A stretch of DNA of 62,727 bases from NCBI RefSeq assembly GCF_002902085.1, contig NZ_PPQR01000074.1, positions 1 through 62,727 of the forward strand, given 5' to 3'. The number at the start of each line of letters is the position of its first letter. The first letter of the stretch is position 1. The notes below the pieces were generated by a model. The model did not search any database and was not told where the DNA came from. It saw only the letters and a list, made by a program, of their open reading frames with translations. Source of the DNA: Staphylococcus simiae. Its GTDB lineage: Bacteria > Bacillota > Bacilli > Staphylococcales > Staphylococcaceae. Positions 25,053 to 34,529 of this stretch are shown piece by piece. Made by a program: the position numbers and the translations under genes.

Positions 25053-25115
25053 TTATTTTACAAAAATATCAATAACTTTTTTGATGATTTTAACTATTGT
25101 AGTGAAGATTTCCAT
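25053..25115 (-). CDS. phenol-soluble modulin alpha-type peptide
   Basis: 20 residues: MEIFTTIVKIIKKVIDIFVK. AGGAGG lies 8 bases before the ATG, and a terminator follows. The peptide is an amphipathic helix with Lys on one face, lacks a signal peptide, and by eye matches S. aureus PSM-alpha-4 at 13 of 20 positions, including the KIIK and IDIF segments. The locus (between the COG0523 gene and mpsA) is the same as the S. aureus psm-alpha operon, which carries four peptides; only one is seen here. PSMs are cytolytic, surfactant peptides exported by the Pmt ABC transporter and driven directly by AgrA in S. aureus. Confidence 0.87.
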   Translation of the reverse strand: MEIFTTIVKIIKKVIDIFVK

Positions 25116-25645
25116 GATAATAGCCTCCTAACGTAAGTTATGTATGATGAGTTGTTGGTATACCAAAACGCTTTATCAGCGAATACTTCAATAAAGCAAT
25201 AGATAACTTTATTAAGATATCAACGATGCTTAATAAAAAGTTCTGTTTGCTTTGAAGTAACTTTATTGTACGTTATTTAATTGTGTATATGGCTAATAAT
25301 CCCTAACTTATATCATTTATGGCATAGCTGTTGTTAAAGTTGTATTTATTAACGGTCATTAGTGCTCAACTGTCTCGATTGTCCTTAAGTATTGCATATT
25401 AATTGAAAACTAGCATTAGGATTTGACATTAGCACTGACATTCACTATATTTTTATTTATACGTTTAAATTTTAAAATGAATGTGTTAGGTCATATACGA
25501 GCAACGTTTGATAGCTATCTATGCGTTGAAAGTATAGACACAACATACATAAACCAATGCACAGTAGCATCATTAAAAAGAATTCAATCATATACACCTA
25601 AGCTATTTAATAGCTTAACAATGACGTGAATATCTAGTTAATATG
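25116..25645. other. intergenic region with psm-alpha promoter
   Basis: No supported gene. On the minus strand ACAGTTGAG (25365-25373) matches an AgrA half-site, but a second half-site at the usual spacing is weak (TTAATAAAT), so the assignment is tentative. The psm promoter should lie in the 25130-25340 part. An open frame at 25423-25629 has no ribosome binding site and ordinary intergenic composition. Confidence 0.5.
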
Positions 25646-25700
25646 AAACCTGCAACCGTCAATTTTCTGCAAGTATGCACAAATTGACGATTGTAGGTTT
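25646..25700 (+). terminator. strong hairpin upstream of mpsA
   Basis: AAACCTGCAACCGTCAATTT pairs with AAATTGACGATTGTAGGTTT (20 positions, nearly all paired) across a 14-base loop, then TTATTT. It is 48 bases before the mpsA start codon, so it either ends an upstream transcript or acts as a leader attenuator for mpsABC. Confidence 0.7.
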
Positions 25701-25747
25701 TTATTTATATCAAATATAAGTTATTAAATTTATTAAGGAGGTCGGCA

Positions 25748-27232
25748 ATGATTAGTGAACAAGTATTATTAACTATTTTTTTCATAACGTTAATATGTGC
25801 AGCATTAAGTGGCGTACTATTTTTAATACCATTAATGCCAATTAAATTCATTAAGACACATCTAATCATCATATTTTTGCCTATTATCATCGCATTATGG
25901 GCATTTTTAACAGAACATCAACATATGGTTGTCGGGCCATTTAAATTAGATAGATTATCTTGGTTATTGGCTAGTTTTGTCATGGCATTAGGTTTTATTA
26001 TTCAAAAATTTTCCATGCGTTATTTATTAGGTGACCACCATTATCGCCAATATTTCCCATTATTCACATTAATCACTACGTTTGCATCAATGGCTTGGTT
26101 ATCTCAGGACTTACGTTTGATGACGTTATTCTGGGGATTAACGCTACTATCGTTAACGTTATTGATTAATGTTAATCGTCATTGGAAGGTTCCCCGTGAA
26201 TCTGCTAAGATTTCTGCGATGACATTTATAGTAGGATGGTTAGCTTTAGTGTTAGCGGTCATAGTGATTTATAGTGTGACAGGACAATGGACAGTACCCA
26301 ATCAAATAACAAATCCAACACTGGATTTAGTAGTTGATTTATTACTAGTAATTGCAGTAATTATTCCAGCAGCACAATTTCCATTTCAAAAATGGTTGAT
26401 TGAATCTGTTGTTGCACCAACGCCTGTATCGGCTATTATGCATGCGGGTATTGTCAATGCTGGTGGCGTTATTTTGACTAGGTTTTCACCTATCTTTGAT
26501 CATGCAATTGCATTATCGTTATTACTTATTATTGCTAGTATATCAGTCTTACTCGGTTCGGGTATTAGTTTGGTCCAAGTTGACTATAAAAGACAATTAG
26601 TAGGGTCAACGATGAGTCAAATGGGCTTTATGTTAGTTCAATGTGCGTTAGGTGTATATTCAGCAGCGATTATTCATTTAATCTTACATGGTATTTTTAA
26701 AGCAACGCTATTTCTACAATCTGGTTCAATTGTCAAACGATTTAATATTCCTTCTCAAAAGTCAGCTAAAGATACATATGGATGGTTAATGATTGGCAGA
26801 GCTTTAGCAATAATTGTGGCAGTATTATTTTGGTTGGCAAGTGAGCAACACGCTTATGAACTTATTAGTGCATTAATATTAGCGTGGTCGTTGATGGTTT
26901 CATGGAATCAATTGGTAGCATTTAGCAAGGGGAAATTAGGTCGTAGTATTGGTATCGTATTGATTGCTTTAATCGCAATGATGTATATCATTACACATCA
27001 TTATTTTAATAGTGTGTTACAAACAATCACTGTTCATAGAGCACATGCGCCTTTAATAGCAGTCGTTATTAGCATTAGCATACTAGTTTGTGGTAGTTTA
27101 TTAAGTATTTGGGTTGCACATCGTAGATATTCAACTGCATTTGCCATTCTCTATTTATGGTTAGTTAATTTAGGTGAAGCTAGACCTCAAGCAATTGAAA
27201 GTCATCCTGAATATTTAAAAAAATATTTATAA
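25748..27232 (+). CDS. mpsA: MpsA, NuoL/DabB-like membrane subunit of CO2/bicarbonate uptake
   Basis: 494 residues, AAGGAGG before the ATG. About 14 hydrophobic segments with the proton-antiporter-M signature of complex I NuoL/ND5 subunits (QKWLIESVVAPTPVSAIMHAGIVNAGG, about residues 215-241, containing the conserved Lys and His). With MpsB it forms a cation-driven dissolved inorganic carbon system (DabAB type) that supports membrane potential and growth in air. It is 12 bases before mpsB. Earlier annotations call it NADH dehydrogenase subunit 5; no other complex I genes are nearby. Confidence 0.92.
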   Translation: MISEQVLLTIFFITLICAALSGVLFLIPLMPIKFIKTHLIIIFLPIIIALWAFLTEHQHMVVGPFKLDRLSWLLASFVMALGFIIQKFSMRYLLGDHHYRQYFPLFTLITTFASMAWLSQDLRLMTLFWGLTLLSLTLLINVNRHWKVPRESAKISAMTFIVGWLALVLAVIVIYSVTGQWTVPNQITNPTLDLVVDLLLVIAVIIPAAQFPFQKWLIESVVAPTPVSAIMHAGIVNAGGVILTRFSPIFDHAIALSLLLIIASISVLLGSGISLVQVDYKRQLVGSTMSQMGFMLVQCALGVYSAAIIHLILHGIFKATLFLQSGSIVKRFNIPSQKSAKDTYGWLMIGRALAIIVAVLFWLASEQHAYELISALILAWSLMVSWNQLVAFSKGKLGRSIGIVLIALIAMMYIITHHYFNSVLQTITVHRAHAPLIAVVISISILVCGSLLSIWVAHRRYSTAFAILYLWLVNLGEARPQAIESHPEYLKKYL

Positions 27233-27244
27233 GAGGTGAAAGGA

Positions 27245-29818
27245 ATGACAACACAAGAGAATATAAATGAAGTCGTTGATAATGCGAAACGAGTGATTAC
27301 ACCTTTATCACCTATATCAATATTTGCTGCACGTAATCCATGGGAAGGCTTGGAAACAGAGACATTTGAACAGGTGGCAGAATGGTTACAAAAAGTAAGG
27401 GATATCGATATTTATCCTAGTGCTGGTTTTATACATCAGGCTATTGAACAACATCAAATAGATACGTCATTCGTAGATAAACAAATTGATAATGATGTCA
27501 TGTATAGTGACTATCAGATTCCGCAACAAGCAATGACAACATATATAGCAAATCACCAAGTATTATCTGACATCCCTCAATCTTTGATTACTAAATCTGA
27601 GTTCATAGATTACCTTAATCGAACGAAAATTGATGTAAAATTAGGAGAATGGAATGAAGTGATTCGCCCTAAAAGCGATTACTTGATAGATGATAATGGA
27701 AAGTTATTAAGTGAGCAGTTGAACAAACAGATGATTAAATGGTCTAAATTATATGTTGACCAATTTTTATCAAGTTGGACAATGCCTAAAAGAGAACAGA
27801 GTTTTTACCATGCGTGGGTACATTTAGCACAACATGACCGCAGCTTGTCGAAACTACAACGTCAAGTTATTAAAGAACTGCCAAAGCATGCAACTGAAGC
27901 GGTTCAATATGCTTTGTCACAGCTAAATATTGTAGAACACAATGTGCAAGCATATTTAGAAGGGCATTTATTAGCTTTACCAGGATGGGCTGGGATGCTT
28001 TACTATCGTGCCCAACAACATCATTTTGAACGTTATTTATTAACGGACTATTTAGCGATTCGCTTAATAAATGAATTATTGTTAGTTAATTTCACTAATA
28101 ACAAGCCAGCAAACTTGTTCAGTAGTTCATTTGAACATGATATAAAACAAGCGATAGAGGCTTGGTGTTACTATACTGATATAACTTTTGAAGAATGGCA
28201 AACACTCACAATTAGAGCACAACGTGAGCGCATTCGTTTTGCACAACATTATAATCGTAATTTTTTTAAAAACAAGTGGTTAACGGCATGGGAAAAAACA
28301 GCTGAACAACAACTGATGACTAAATTACAGCGTAACAATATAGTGAAAGATACTACTATAGATACTAAAGTACAATTGGCATTTTGTATTGATGTGCGTT
28401 CAGAACCGTTTAGACGACATATTGAGGCACATGGTCCTTTTGAAACATTAGGAATTGCAGGGTTCTTTGGACTTCCAATTCAAAAAGAAGTGCTTGATGA
28501 ACAGTTTACACATAATTCATTACCGGTAATGGTGACACCCGCATATAAGATTAAAGAATATGCAGATCGAAATGAGGTTAAAGTTTATCAACAAAGACAA
28601 AGTACTATATCGTCTTTATTTTATACATTTAAACTGATGAAACATAATGTCTTACCGAGTCTATTATTACCTGAATTAAGTGGACCAATTTTAAGTATTA
28701 ATACGATTGTGAATACATTGCTTCCTAAAAAAGGACAACAAACGTTACAATACTTTAAGCGTAAGTGGTTAAAAAAACCACAAACAAATTTAACTATTAA
28801 TAGAAGATATGAGCATAAATCAGATTTACCTATTGGTTTTACAGAACAAGAACAAGTTGATTTTACTTTACAAGCATTAAAATTAATGGATTTGACTGAT
28901 GATTTTGCGCCACTCGTTGTCTTTGGTGGACATGGTAGTCAATCCCATAACAATCCATATCAGTCATCATTAGAGTGTGGTGCATGTGGAGGTGCCTCAA
29001 GTGGCTTTAATGCGAAATTATTAGCAATGATGTGTAATTCTACGAATGTTCGACAAGGTCTGAAAGCGTATAAGATTGATATACCACAAGATACAGTATT
29101 TGCAGCTGCTGAACACCTTACTTCAACAGATACACTGGATTTTATTTATCTTCCTGAAACGTTATCACCTGCAGCACAAGATGCATACAATACATTAGTT
29201 GCAGCTTTACCACAAATTTCATATGAAGCGAATAAAGAACGTTTGTCATTATTACCGACAGTGGATGACCATTATCATCCTGTAGCCGAAGCGCACCGTT
29301 TTGCGACGGATTGGAGTGAAATTCGTCCAGAATGGGGATTAGCTAATAATAATACGTTTATTATAGGTAAACGTCAGTTAACCAAACATATCAACTTAGA
29401 AGGACGGGCATTTTTGCATGATTATGATTGGCACAAAGATAGTGATGGTACGCTGTTAAATACAATTATTTCTGGCCCTGCTTTAGTAGCACAATGGATT
29501 AATTTACAATACTATGCTTCAACAGTAGCACCGCATTTTTATGGCAGTGGTAACAAAAGAACGCAATCTGTGACTTCTGGTGTCGGCGTTATGCAAGGTA
29601 ATGCGAGTGATTTAATGTACGGTTTACCATGGCAATCTGTGATGGCAAGTGACAATCAAATGTATCATTCTCCTAATCGATTACTTATTGTTATTCAGGC
29701 ACCTGACTTTGCTGTGAAACGATTATTACAGGGCAATGCACATTTTGCTAGAAAAGTTAAACATCATTGGGTACGTCTAGCTAGTATCGATGATGAAGGT
29801 AAGTATAAAGATTGGTAA
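27245..29818 (+). CDS. mpsB: MpsB, DabA-like zinc protein (DUF2309)
   Basis: 857 residues from the ATG at 27245, 7-8 bases after AGAGGTG. The predicted zinc site is complete: Cys381 and Asp383 (FCIDVRSE), His563 (GGHGS) and Cys578 (ECGACGG). The CxD and the 15-residue His-Cys spacing match the carbonic-anhydrase-like site of DabA. It is soluble or peripheral and works with MpsA to convert incoming CO2 to bicarbonate. Length is normal for DUF2309 proteins of Firmicutes. Confidence 0.93.
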   Translation: MTTQENINEVVDNAKRVITPLSPISIFAARNPWEGLETETFEQVAEWLQKVRDIDIYPSAGFIHQAIEQHQIDTSFVDKQIDNDVMYSDYQIPQQAMTTYIANHQVLSDIPQSLITKSEFIDYLNRTKIDVKLGEWNEVIRPKSDYLIDDNGKLLSEQLNKQMIKWSKLYVDQFLSSWTMPKREQSFYHAWVHLAQHDRSLSKLQRQVIKELPKHATEAVQYALSQLNIVEHNVQAYLEGHLLALPGWAGMLYYRAQQHHFERYLLTDYLAIRLINELLLVNFTNNKPANLFSSSFEHDIKQAIEAWCYYTDITFEEWQTLTIRAQRERIRFAQHYNRNFFKNKWLTAWEKTAEQQLMTKLQRNNIVKDTTIDTKVQLAFCIDVRSEPFRRHIEAHGPFETLGIAGFFGLPIQKEVLDEQFTHNSLPVMVTPAYKIKEYADRNEVKVYQQRQSTISSLFYTFKLMKHNVLPSLLLPELSGPILSINTIVNTLLPKKGQQTLQYFKRKWLKKPQTNLTINRRYEHKSDLPIGFTEQEQVDFTLQALKLMDLTDDFAPLVVFGGHGSQSHNNPYQSSLECGACGGASSGFNAKLLAMMCNSTNVRQGLKAYKIDIPQDTVFAAAEHLTSTDTLDFIYLPETLSPAAQDAYNTLVAALPQISYEANKERLSLLPTVDDHYHPVAEAHRFATDWSEIRPEWGLANNNTFIIGKRQLTKHINLEGRAFLHDYDWHKDSDGTLLNTIISGPALVAQWINLQYYASTVAPHFYGSGNKRTQSVTSGVGVMQGNASDLMYGLPWQSVMASDNQMYHSPNRLLIVIQAPDFAVKRLLQGNAHFARKVKHHWVRLASIDDEGKYKDW

Positions 29819-29981
29819 TGTTTAAGTCATGAAATGTCAAAAGCTAATATGACGCTCTAAGTATTTAAATAGATGAAATAATGATAAACTATAGTTAATT
29901 GTAGCTATGACGACTATATAATATATACGTTAAATAACTAGCGACAAAGTAATTAATTTAAAGTTTATTGGAGTAAGATGA

Positions 29982-30350
29982 ATGAAGATGACTAAAGGTG
30001 AATTAGAAGCCCAAATTAGTAAATCAATTACACAGTGGGAAAAAGATTTTCTTGGTAGAGGATCACTATCGGTTAAATCAGATATTTTAAGAGATATGGT
30101 GATTATTAGTTTACAAGGTATACTGACACCAGCTGAATATCGAGTATGTGAAACAAATGAAGGTTTGCTTAATATTAAACGAACGCGTTCAGAGTTAGTG
30201 GAATCTGGTGAACAGGATTTAAAACAAATTATTGTAAATATTACAGGAGTTAAAGTGATCAGTTTGCATAGTGATTTGAGTACTGAAACAGGAGAACGTA
30301 TTATTGTTTTTAAGCTTGAAGATAATCTTGAAAAATTAAGTCATAAATAG
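29982..30350 (+). CDS. mpsC: MpsC, DUF2294 protein
   Basis: 122 residues, GGAG 8 bases before the ATG. The DUF2294 (Na+-translocating/MpsC) family pattern is clear: KGELEAQISKSITQWEKDFLGRGS, DMVIISLQGILTPAE and a C-terminal GERIIVFKLE strand. It is the third member of mpsABC in S. aureus, although 160 bases separate it from mpsB here and it may have its own promoter. Its biochemical role is not defined. Confidence 0.85.
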   Translation: MKMTKGELEAQISKSITQWEKDFLGRGSLSVKSDILRDMVIISLQGILTPAEYRVCETNEGLLNIKRTRSELVESGEQDLKQIIVNITGVKVISLHSDLSTETGERIIVFKLEDNLEKLSHK

Positions 30351-30365
30351 CAATAGGATCATTTG

Positions 30366-30398
30366 AGGCTGGGACATTTGAATTGTTTCAGCCTTATT
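30366..30398 (+). terminator. terminator of mpsC
   Basis: AGGCTGGGACA pairs with TGTTTCAGCCT, followed by TATTTA. Confidence 0.65.
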
Positions 30399-30506
30399 TA
30401 ATGTATGTTGCGTTTTAAGCTCATTTGACATTGTTTGTGATGTGATGATCTTAGTACAAACTGAAGCATATACGGTTTTTTAGTGTTCTGAGGCATCGTT
30501 TTGATC

Positions 30507-30749
30507 TTACAATAATAAGACATTAACAATATAAGCATATAAACGATAACTAATCCCTAGAAAATTGGGTATGATAACCATTATGGCAATTAATTTTTCT
30601 GCTTTAAATCCGATAATGCACAAAATGATTGGAATACAATACAGTACGAATATCCAATAAATCAAGTGTTCAAATGATGGGTGAATGGGGGTAAAGAATC
30701 TTATGAGTGTGATAATTAAGGCTAAATAAACTAAAATAATCTTATTGAT
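30507..30749 (-). CDS. membrane-protein reading frame lacking a standard start codon
   Basis: The minus-strand frame is open for 80 codons and encodes a hydrophobic protein with two or three spans (INKIILVYLALIITLIRFF, then HLIYWIFVLYCIPIILCIIG and LIAIMVIIPNFLGISYR). AAGGGG lies 9 bases before codon ATC at 30749-30747. An in-frame TAG is upstream, and no ATG, GTG or TTG occurs near the ribosome binding site. Either it starts at ATC (or a nearby ATT), or a start codon has been lost and it is a young pseudogene. The rest of 30399-30987 shows no other gene. Confidence 0.45.
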   Translation of the reverse strand: MNKIILVYLALIITLIRFFTPIHPSFEHLIYWIFVLYCIPIILCIIGFKAEKLIAIMVIIPNFLGISYRLYAYIVNVLLL

Positions 30750-30987
30750 AAGCGCTACCCCTTTCTAAATTAATTTAAAGTATTGGAATTTTTCGTGATT
30801 TAATAATTGTTGTAGTCAATTATACATGTTTTTATTTGCATTATGCATTATAATTATAAATTTAAGTTTTTTATTTTGTAATTTAGACAAATCATTGAGC
30901 TTTTTAAATGATAGTTATATAGTGATAATGACTATAGAGAAGATAAGAAAAAATTAAATTATAAACTATATAATAAAGGAGAACTAT

Positions 30988-31662
30988 ATGATTGATTCAA
31001 GATTAACGTCACCAAAAGTAACCGTACCACTATTTTTAATAGCGTTGGCTGGCTTTGTTGGTGTATTTTATAGTGTTGTAACAAAACAAACATTTTTTAA
31101 AAGTATCGATATGGGATCACTGACTTGGATGACAGAACATTTAGGTGAGCCGCAAAGACGATTTGTAGGAAATATCTTTAATTACTATATGACCTTTTGT
31201 GCAGAACTAGGTGATGTTAAAGGCGTCATCATAGTGGCTATCATCGTTACCATTGTACTCTTCATTAAACAACGACATTTAGCTTTTTGGTTTATGTCTG
31301 TGTTAGTGTCTGGTGTCATCATTAACAAATTGATTAAGGATACTGTTGAACGTGTGAGACCTTATAATCATTTATCTGTCGATACTGGTTTTTCATTTCC
31401 AAGTGGTCATTCTAATGCCAGTACATTATTATATTTAAGTTTAATGGTCGTTATTATTTCACTTGCAACAAAATTATCTACCAAAGTCTTGAGTGGTATC
31501 ATCATGGGCTTGATTTGGCTAAGTATACTATTTTGTCGTGTTTATTTTCATGCACATTATGTTACAGATGTCTTAGCGGGATCATCATTGGCCGTATTGT
31601 GGGTTGCCTTATTCTTAGCTGTATACCCTTATTTCATTTACCATCGTCGTAAACATTTATAA
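30988..31662 (+). CDS. PAP2-family membrane phosphatase
   Basis: 224 residues, AAGGAG before the ATG. Six hydrophobic helices carry the three PAP2 motifs: KDTVERVRP (KxxxxxxRP), PSGHS and CRVYFHAHYVTD (SRxxxxxHxxxD type with Cys in the first place). Members dephosphorylate lipid phosphates such as phosphatidylglycerol phosphate or undecaprenyl pyrophosphate at the outer membrane face; the substrate here cannot be read from sequence. The esterase gene follows 28 bases on, probably co-transcribed. Confidence 0.85.
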   Translation: MIDSRLTSPKVTVPLFLIALAGFVGVFYSVVTKQTFFKSIDMGSLTWMTEHLGEPQRRFVGNIFNYYMTFCAELGDVKGVIIVAIIVTIVLFIKQRHLAFWFMSVLVSGVIINKLIKDTVERVRPYNHLSVDTGFSFPSGHSNASTLLYLSLMVVIISLATKLSTKVLSGIIMGLIWLSILFCRVYFHAHYVTDVLAGSSLAVLWVALFLAVYPYFIYHRRKHL

Positions 31663-31690
31663 TGTAGAACTTTTATCAAGGAGATATGAC

Positions 31691-32431
31691 ATGAAAATTA
31701 AAACGCCCAATCCTGTATATCTGTCTGGAAATAATGATTATGCAATATTACTGCTTCATTCATTTACTGGAACGAATAGGGATGTTAAACATTTAGCAAC
31801 TGAATTGAATAAACTAGGCTATAGCTGCTATTTACCGAATTATCCAGGACATGGTCTACAGTTACCATCTTTTATGTCCTATGGTATTGATGATTGGTGG
31901 CACGAAGTTGAACGTGCATATCATTTTTTGAGACAGCAAGGTTATCAATCTATTAGTGCGATAGGTGTATCTCTCGGTGGTTTGATGACATTAAAATTAG
32001 CTGAAACGTATGAGTTAGCAAACATCGTCGTCATGTCAGCACCTAAAGAAAAGAGTAACGAAGGTTTGGTACAACATTTATTCAATTATTGTAATAGAAT
32101 GGGACAAATTTTAGGTGTTGATGAGGTTGAAATCAAACAACAATTATCATCAATCACAAATTATGAACAAGAGTTACTCAAATTCCAACAATTTATTGAT
32201 AGGATTATGAGTCATTTAGATGACATATATTGTGCAGCTCATATTCTTTATGGTGGTAAAGATGCATTGTCATACAAAGATAGTGCTGAATATATTTATC
32301 ATCATTTAAGTTCAACAGATAAGTTGTTAACAGGCTTGCCAGATTCCAATCATTTGATGACACATGGTGAAGGTAGAGATATTTTAGAAGCGAGTGTTAT
32401 TCAATTTTTAACAAAACGCTTAACTAAATAA
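31691..32431 (+). CDS. alpha/beta-hydrolase carboxylesterase
   Basis: 246 residues, AAGGAG before the ATG. Oxyanion strand LLLHSFTGTNRD (about residue 20), nucleophile elbow GVSLGG (Ser near 94), acid in YGGKDAL (about 195) and catalytic His in DSNHLMTHG (about 220). It fits the Est30-type family of monoacylglycerol lipase/carboxylesterases. No signal peptide, so cytoplasmic. Probably in an operon with the PAP2 gene. A terminator follows (32436-32493); 32494-32809 holds no recognisable gene. Confidence 0.85.
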   Translation: MKIKTPNPVYLSGNNDYAILLLHSFTGTNRDVKHLATELNKLGYSCYLPNYPGHGLQLPSFMSYGIDDWWHEVERAYHFLRQQGYQSISAIGVSLGGLMTLKLAETYELANIVVMSAPKEKSNEGLVQHLFNYCNRMGQILGVDEVEIKQQLSSITNYEQELLKFQQFIDRIMSHLDDIYCAAHILYGGKDALSYKDSAEYIYHHLSSTDKLLTGLPDSNHLMTHGEGRDILEASVIQFLTKRLTK

Positions 32432-32435
32432 AGTC

Positions 32436-32493
32436 AAGAGAGTAGGATAGCGATAATTTTTTGATTTAATTGCTCATCTTGCTCTCTATTTTT
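32436..32493 (+). terminator. terminator of the esterase gene
   Basis: AGAGAGTAGGATAG pairs imperfectly with CATCTTGCTCTCT, followed by ATTTTTAT. Confidence 0.6.
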
Positions 32494-32809
32494 ATGTCGA
32501 AATTTAATTTTTTTCGACAGCATCAAAAATGATGATATTAAAATTGAAAGTGCACAATGAATGGTTTTGTCATATGCTTTAAATCAACATCCTGTTTTAA
32601 CTAGAACTACTGCTCACTAAAGTAACAACTATTGAAGGTATCATTTGATAAATATACGGAGTTAATCATCCTAAGTTTGACATAAGGATATGTGACAATA
32701 ATTCATATTAATAAAGCGTTTTGAATGTAGTATTGCATGTTATTTGCATAAGTGATAGAGTATTACTTAAACACGTAGACGCTTTAACGCCTTAAAGGAG
32801 ATGTGAATA

Positions 32810-34144
32810 TTGGGTAAGCAATCACAATGGAAATCATCAACTGGCTTTATTTTAGCTAGTGCTGGATCAGCAATAGGACTTGGAGCAATGTGGAAATTTC
32901 CATATATGGCAGGTATATATGGTGGTGGTGCATTTTTAGCTATGTTCTTAATCTTTACAATATTTGTAGGACTACCATTATTAATTATGGAATTCACTGT
33001 TGGTAAAATGGGTAGAACGTATACAACACAAATATATAGTAAGCTTACAGGTAAGAAATGGCTAAATATTATTGGTTGGAATGGTAATTTAGCTGTCTTT
33101 ATTTTATTTGGATTTTATAGTGTGATAGGTGGTTGGATCGTTATATATATTGCTTATGTGCTTGGCCAAATTGCACAGTTAAATAGTACGATGCACCTTC
33201 AAGATATTCGTTTTGAAGCTATTATTACAAATCCGTGGTTAACAGTTATAGGACAAAGTGTTTTTATTTTATTGACGATGATTATTGTTATGTTAGGTGT
33301 TGAAAAAGGATTAGAGAAAGCATCTAAAGTGATGATGCCATTGTTATTTATTTTCCTCATCATTATTGTAACTAAATCTTTGACTTTAGATGGTGCTATA
33401 AATGGTTTGAAATTTTTATTACAGCCACGCGTCGAAGATATTAGTGGTGAAGGTATTTTATTTGCTTTAGGACAATCATTTTTCACTTTATCATTAGGTA
33501 CAACGGGGATGATTACTTATGCTAGTTATGCCTCTAAAGAAATGACAATTAAATCATCTGCGATTGCCATTGTGTTAATGAATATATTAGTTTCTGTATT
33601 AGCAGGATTAGCAATTTTCCCAGCATTAAACACATTTGGTTATCAACCACAAGAAGGACCTGGTTTGCTCTTCAAAGTTCTACCATTAGTATTTAGTCAA
33701 ATGCATATGGGTTCATTATTTTATTTAATCTTTTTAGTATTATTCTTATTTGCTGCTTTAACATCTTCAATTTCATTATTAGAATTGAACGTCTCTAACT
33801 TTACTAAAAATGATAATTCAAAACGTCGAAAAGTAGCATTAATAGCTAGTGTTTTAGTGTTCATCATCAGTGTGCCAGCCACATTATCATTCGGCATATT
33901 GAAAGATTTCAAATTTGGTGCAGGTACCATTTTTGATAATATGGATTTTGTAGTATCGAATATACTTATGCCACTAGGTGCATTAGGAACGACACTTGTT
34001 GTTGGGCAATTACTAAATAAAAATGCGTTGCAACAAAGTTTTGGCAAAGACCGGTTTAAATTATTCTCATTATGGTACTATTTAATAAAATTTGTTATGC
34101 CAGTTGTCATCGTATTGGTATTTATCTTACAATTATTTAATTAA
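32810..34144 (+). CDS. neurotransmitter:sodium symporter (NSS/SNF) family transporter
   Basis: 444 residues from a TTG codon, 8 bases after AAGGAG. LeuT-fold, about 11 spans. TM1 has the sodium/substrate motif SAGSAIGLGAMWKFPYMAG, close to the family's GxxxGLGNxWRFP. It imports an amino acid or similar solute with Na+; the substrate is unknown. Its stop codon is directly followed by repeat copy B, with no separate terminator between. Confidence 0.9.
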   Translation: MGKQSQWKSSTGFILASAGSAIGLGAMWKFPYMAGIYGGGAFLAMFLIFTIFVGLPLLIMEFTVGKMGRTYTTQIYSKLTGKKWLNIIGWNGNLAVFILFGFYSVIGGWIVIYIAYVLGQIAQLNSTMHLQDIRFEAIITNPWLTVIGQSVFILLTMIIVMLGVEKGLEKASKVMMPLLFIFLIIIVTKSLTLDGAINGLKFLLQPRVEDISGEGILFALGQSFFTLSLGTTGMITYASYASKEMTIKSSAIAIVLMNILVSVLAGLAIFPALNTFGYQPQEGPGLLFKVLPLVFSQMHMGSLFYLIFLVLFLFAALTSSISLLELNVSNFTKNDNSKRRKVALIASVLVFIISVPATLSFGILKDFKFGAGTIFDNMDFVVSNILMPLGALGTTLVVGQLLNKNALQQSFGKDRFKLFSLWYYLIKFVMPVVIVLVFILQLFN

Positions 34145-34433
34145 GGTTCTCTATTTTTCAGGACTGATAAATAAAAAGTGAATAATTTAAAATATAAATT
34201 ATTTTCAAGCCGAGACTCCTGAGGTAGGGACCCAACACAGAGAAACTGTGAAACAGTTTCTACAAGAAATGCAAGTTGGGTAGCAGTGCTAGTCGAAGAC
34301 TACAGGCTGAGACAGCACCCTAGGAAGGGACCCAACACAAAAAAACTGGTTATCCAGTTTTTTCATGCAATGCAGGTTGGGCATAGCGAGGCTAAAAAAA
34401 TAATTATGTATCAGTCCAATTTAGGAGAGAACC
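34145..34433. repeat. compound intergenic repeat, copy B (289 bp)
   Basis: GGTTCTCT...GGACTGATA at the left, TATCAGTCC...AGAGAACC at the right. Inside are GAGACTCCTGAGG, two GGGACCCAACA...GTTGGG hairpin units and a GCTGAGACAGCACCCTAGG segment. It begins at the base after the transporter's stop codon. Confidence 0.88.
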
Positions 34434-34441
34434 TTAATTAA

Positions 34442-34521
34442 TAAAAAGCATTTGATACAGTTTGTTAGTGTATGGTGGTCGTGATGGACACCAACGAACA
34501 GTTGTATCAAATGCTTTTTTT
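34442..34521. terminator. long bidirectional terminator
   Basis: AAAAAGCATTTGATACA (34443-34459) pairs perfectly with TGTATCAAATGCTTTTT (34503-34519), with further pairing inside. A runs on one side and T runs on the other let it serve both the plus-strand transporter and the minus-strand pentapeptide gene. Confidence 0.8.
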
Positions 34522-34529
34522 GATATGAT

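Noticed and set aside
25365-25373. AgrA site for psm-alpha
   Set aside because: One half-site (ACAGTTGAG on the minus strand) is good, but the second at the normal spacing is poor and the distance to the gene is large, so it is not listed as a site.
25423-25629. 68-codon frame upstream of mpsA
   Set aside because: No ribosome binding site and no recognisable protein pattern; ends before a terminator-like hairpin.
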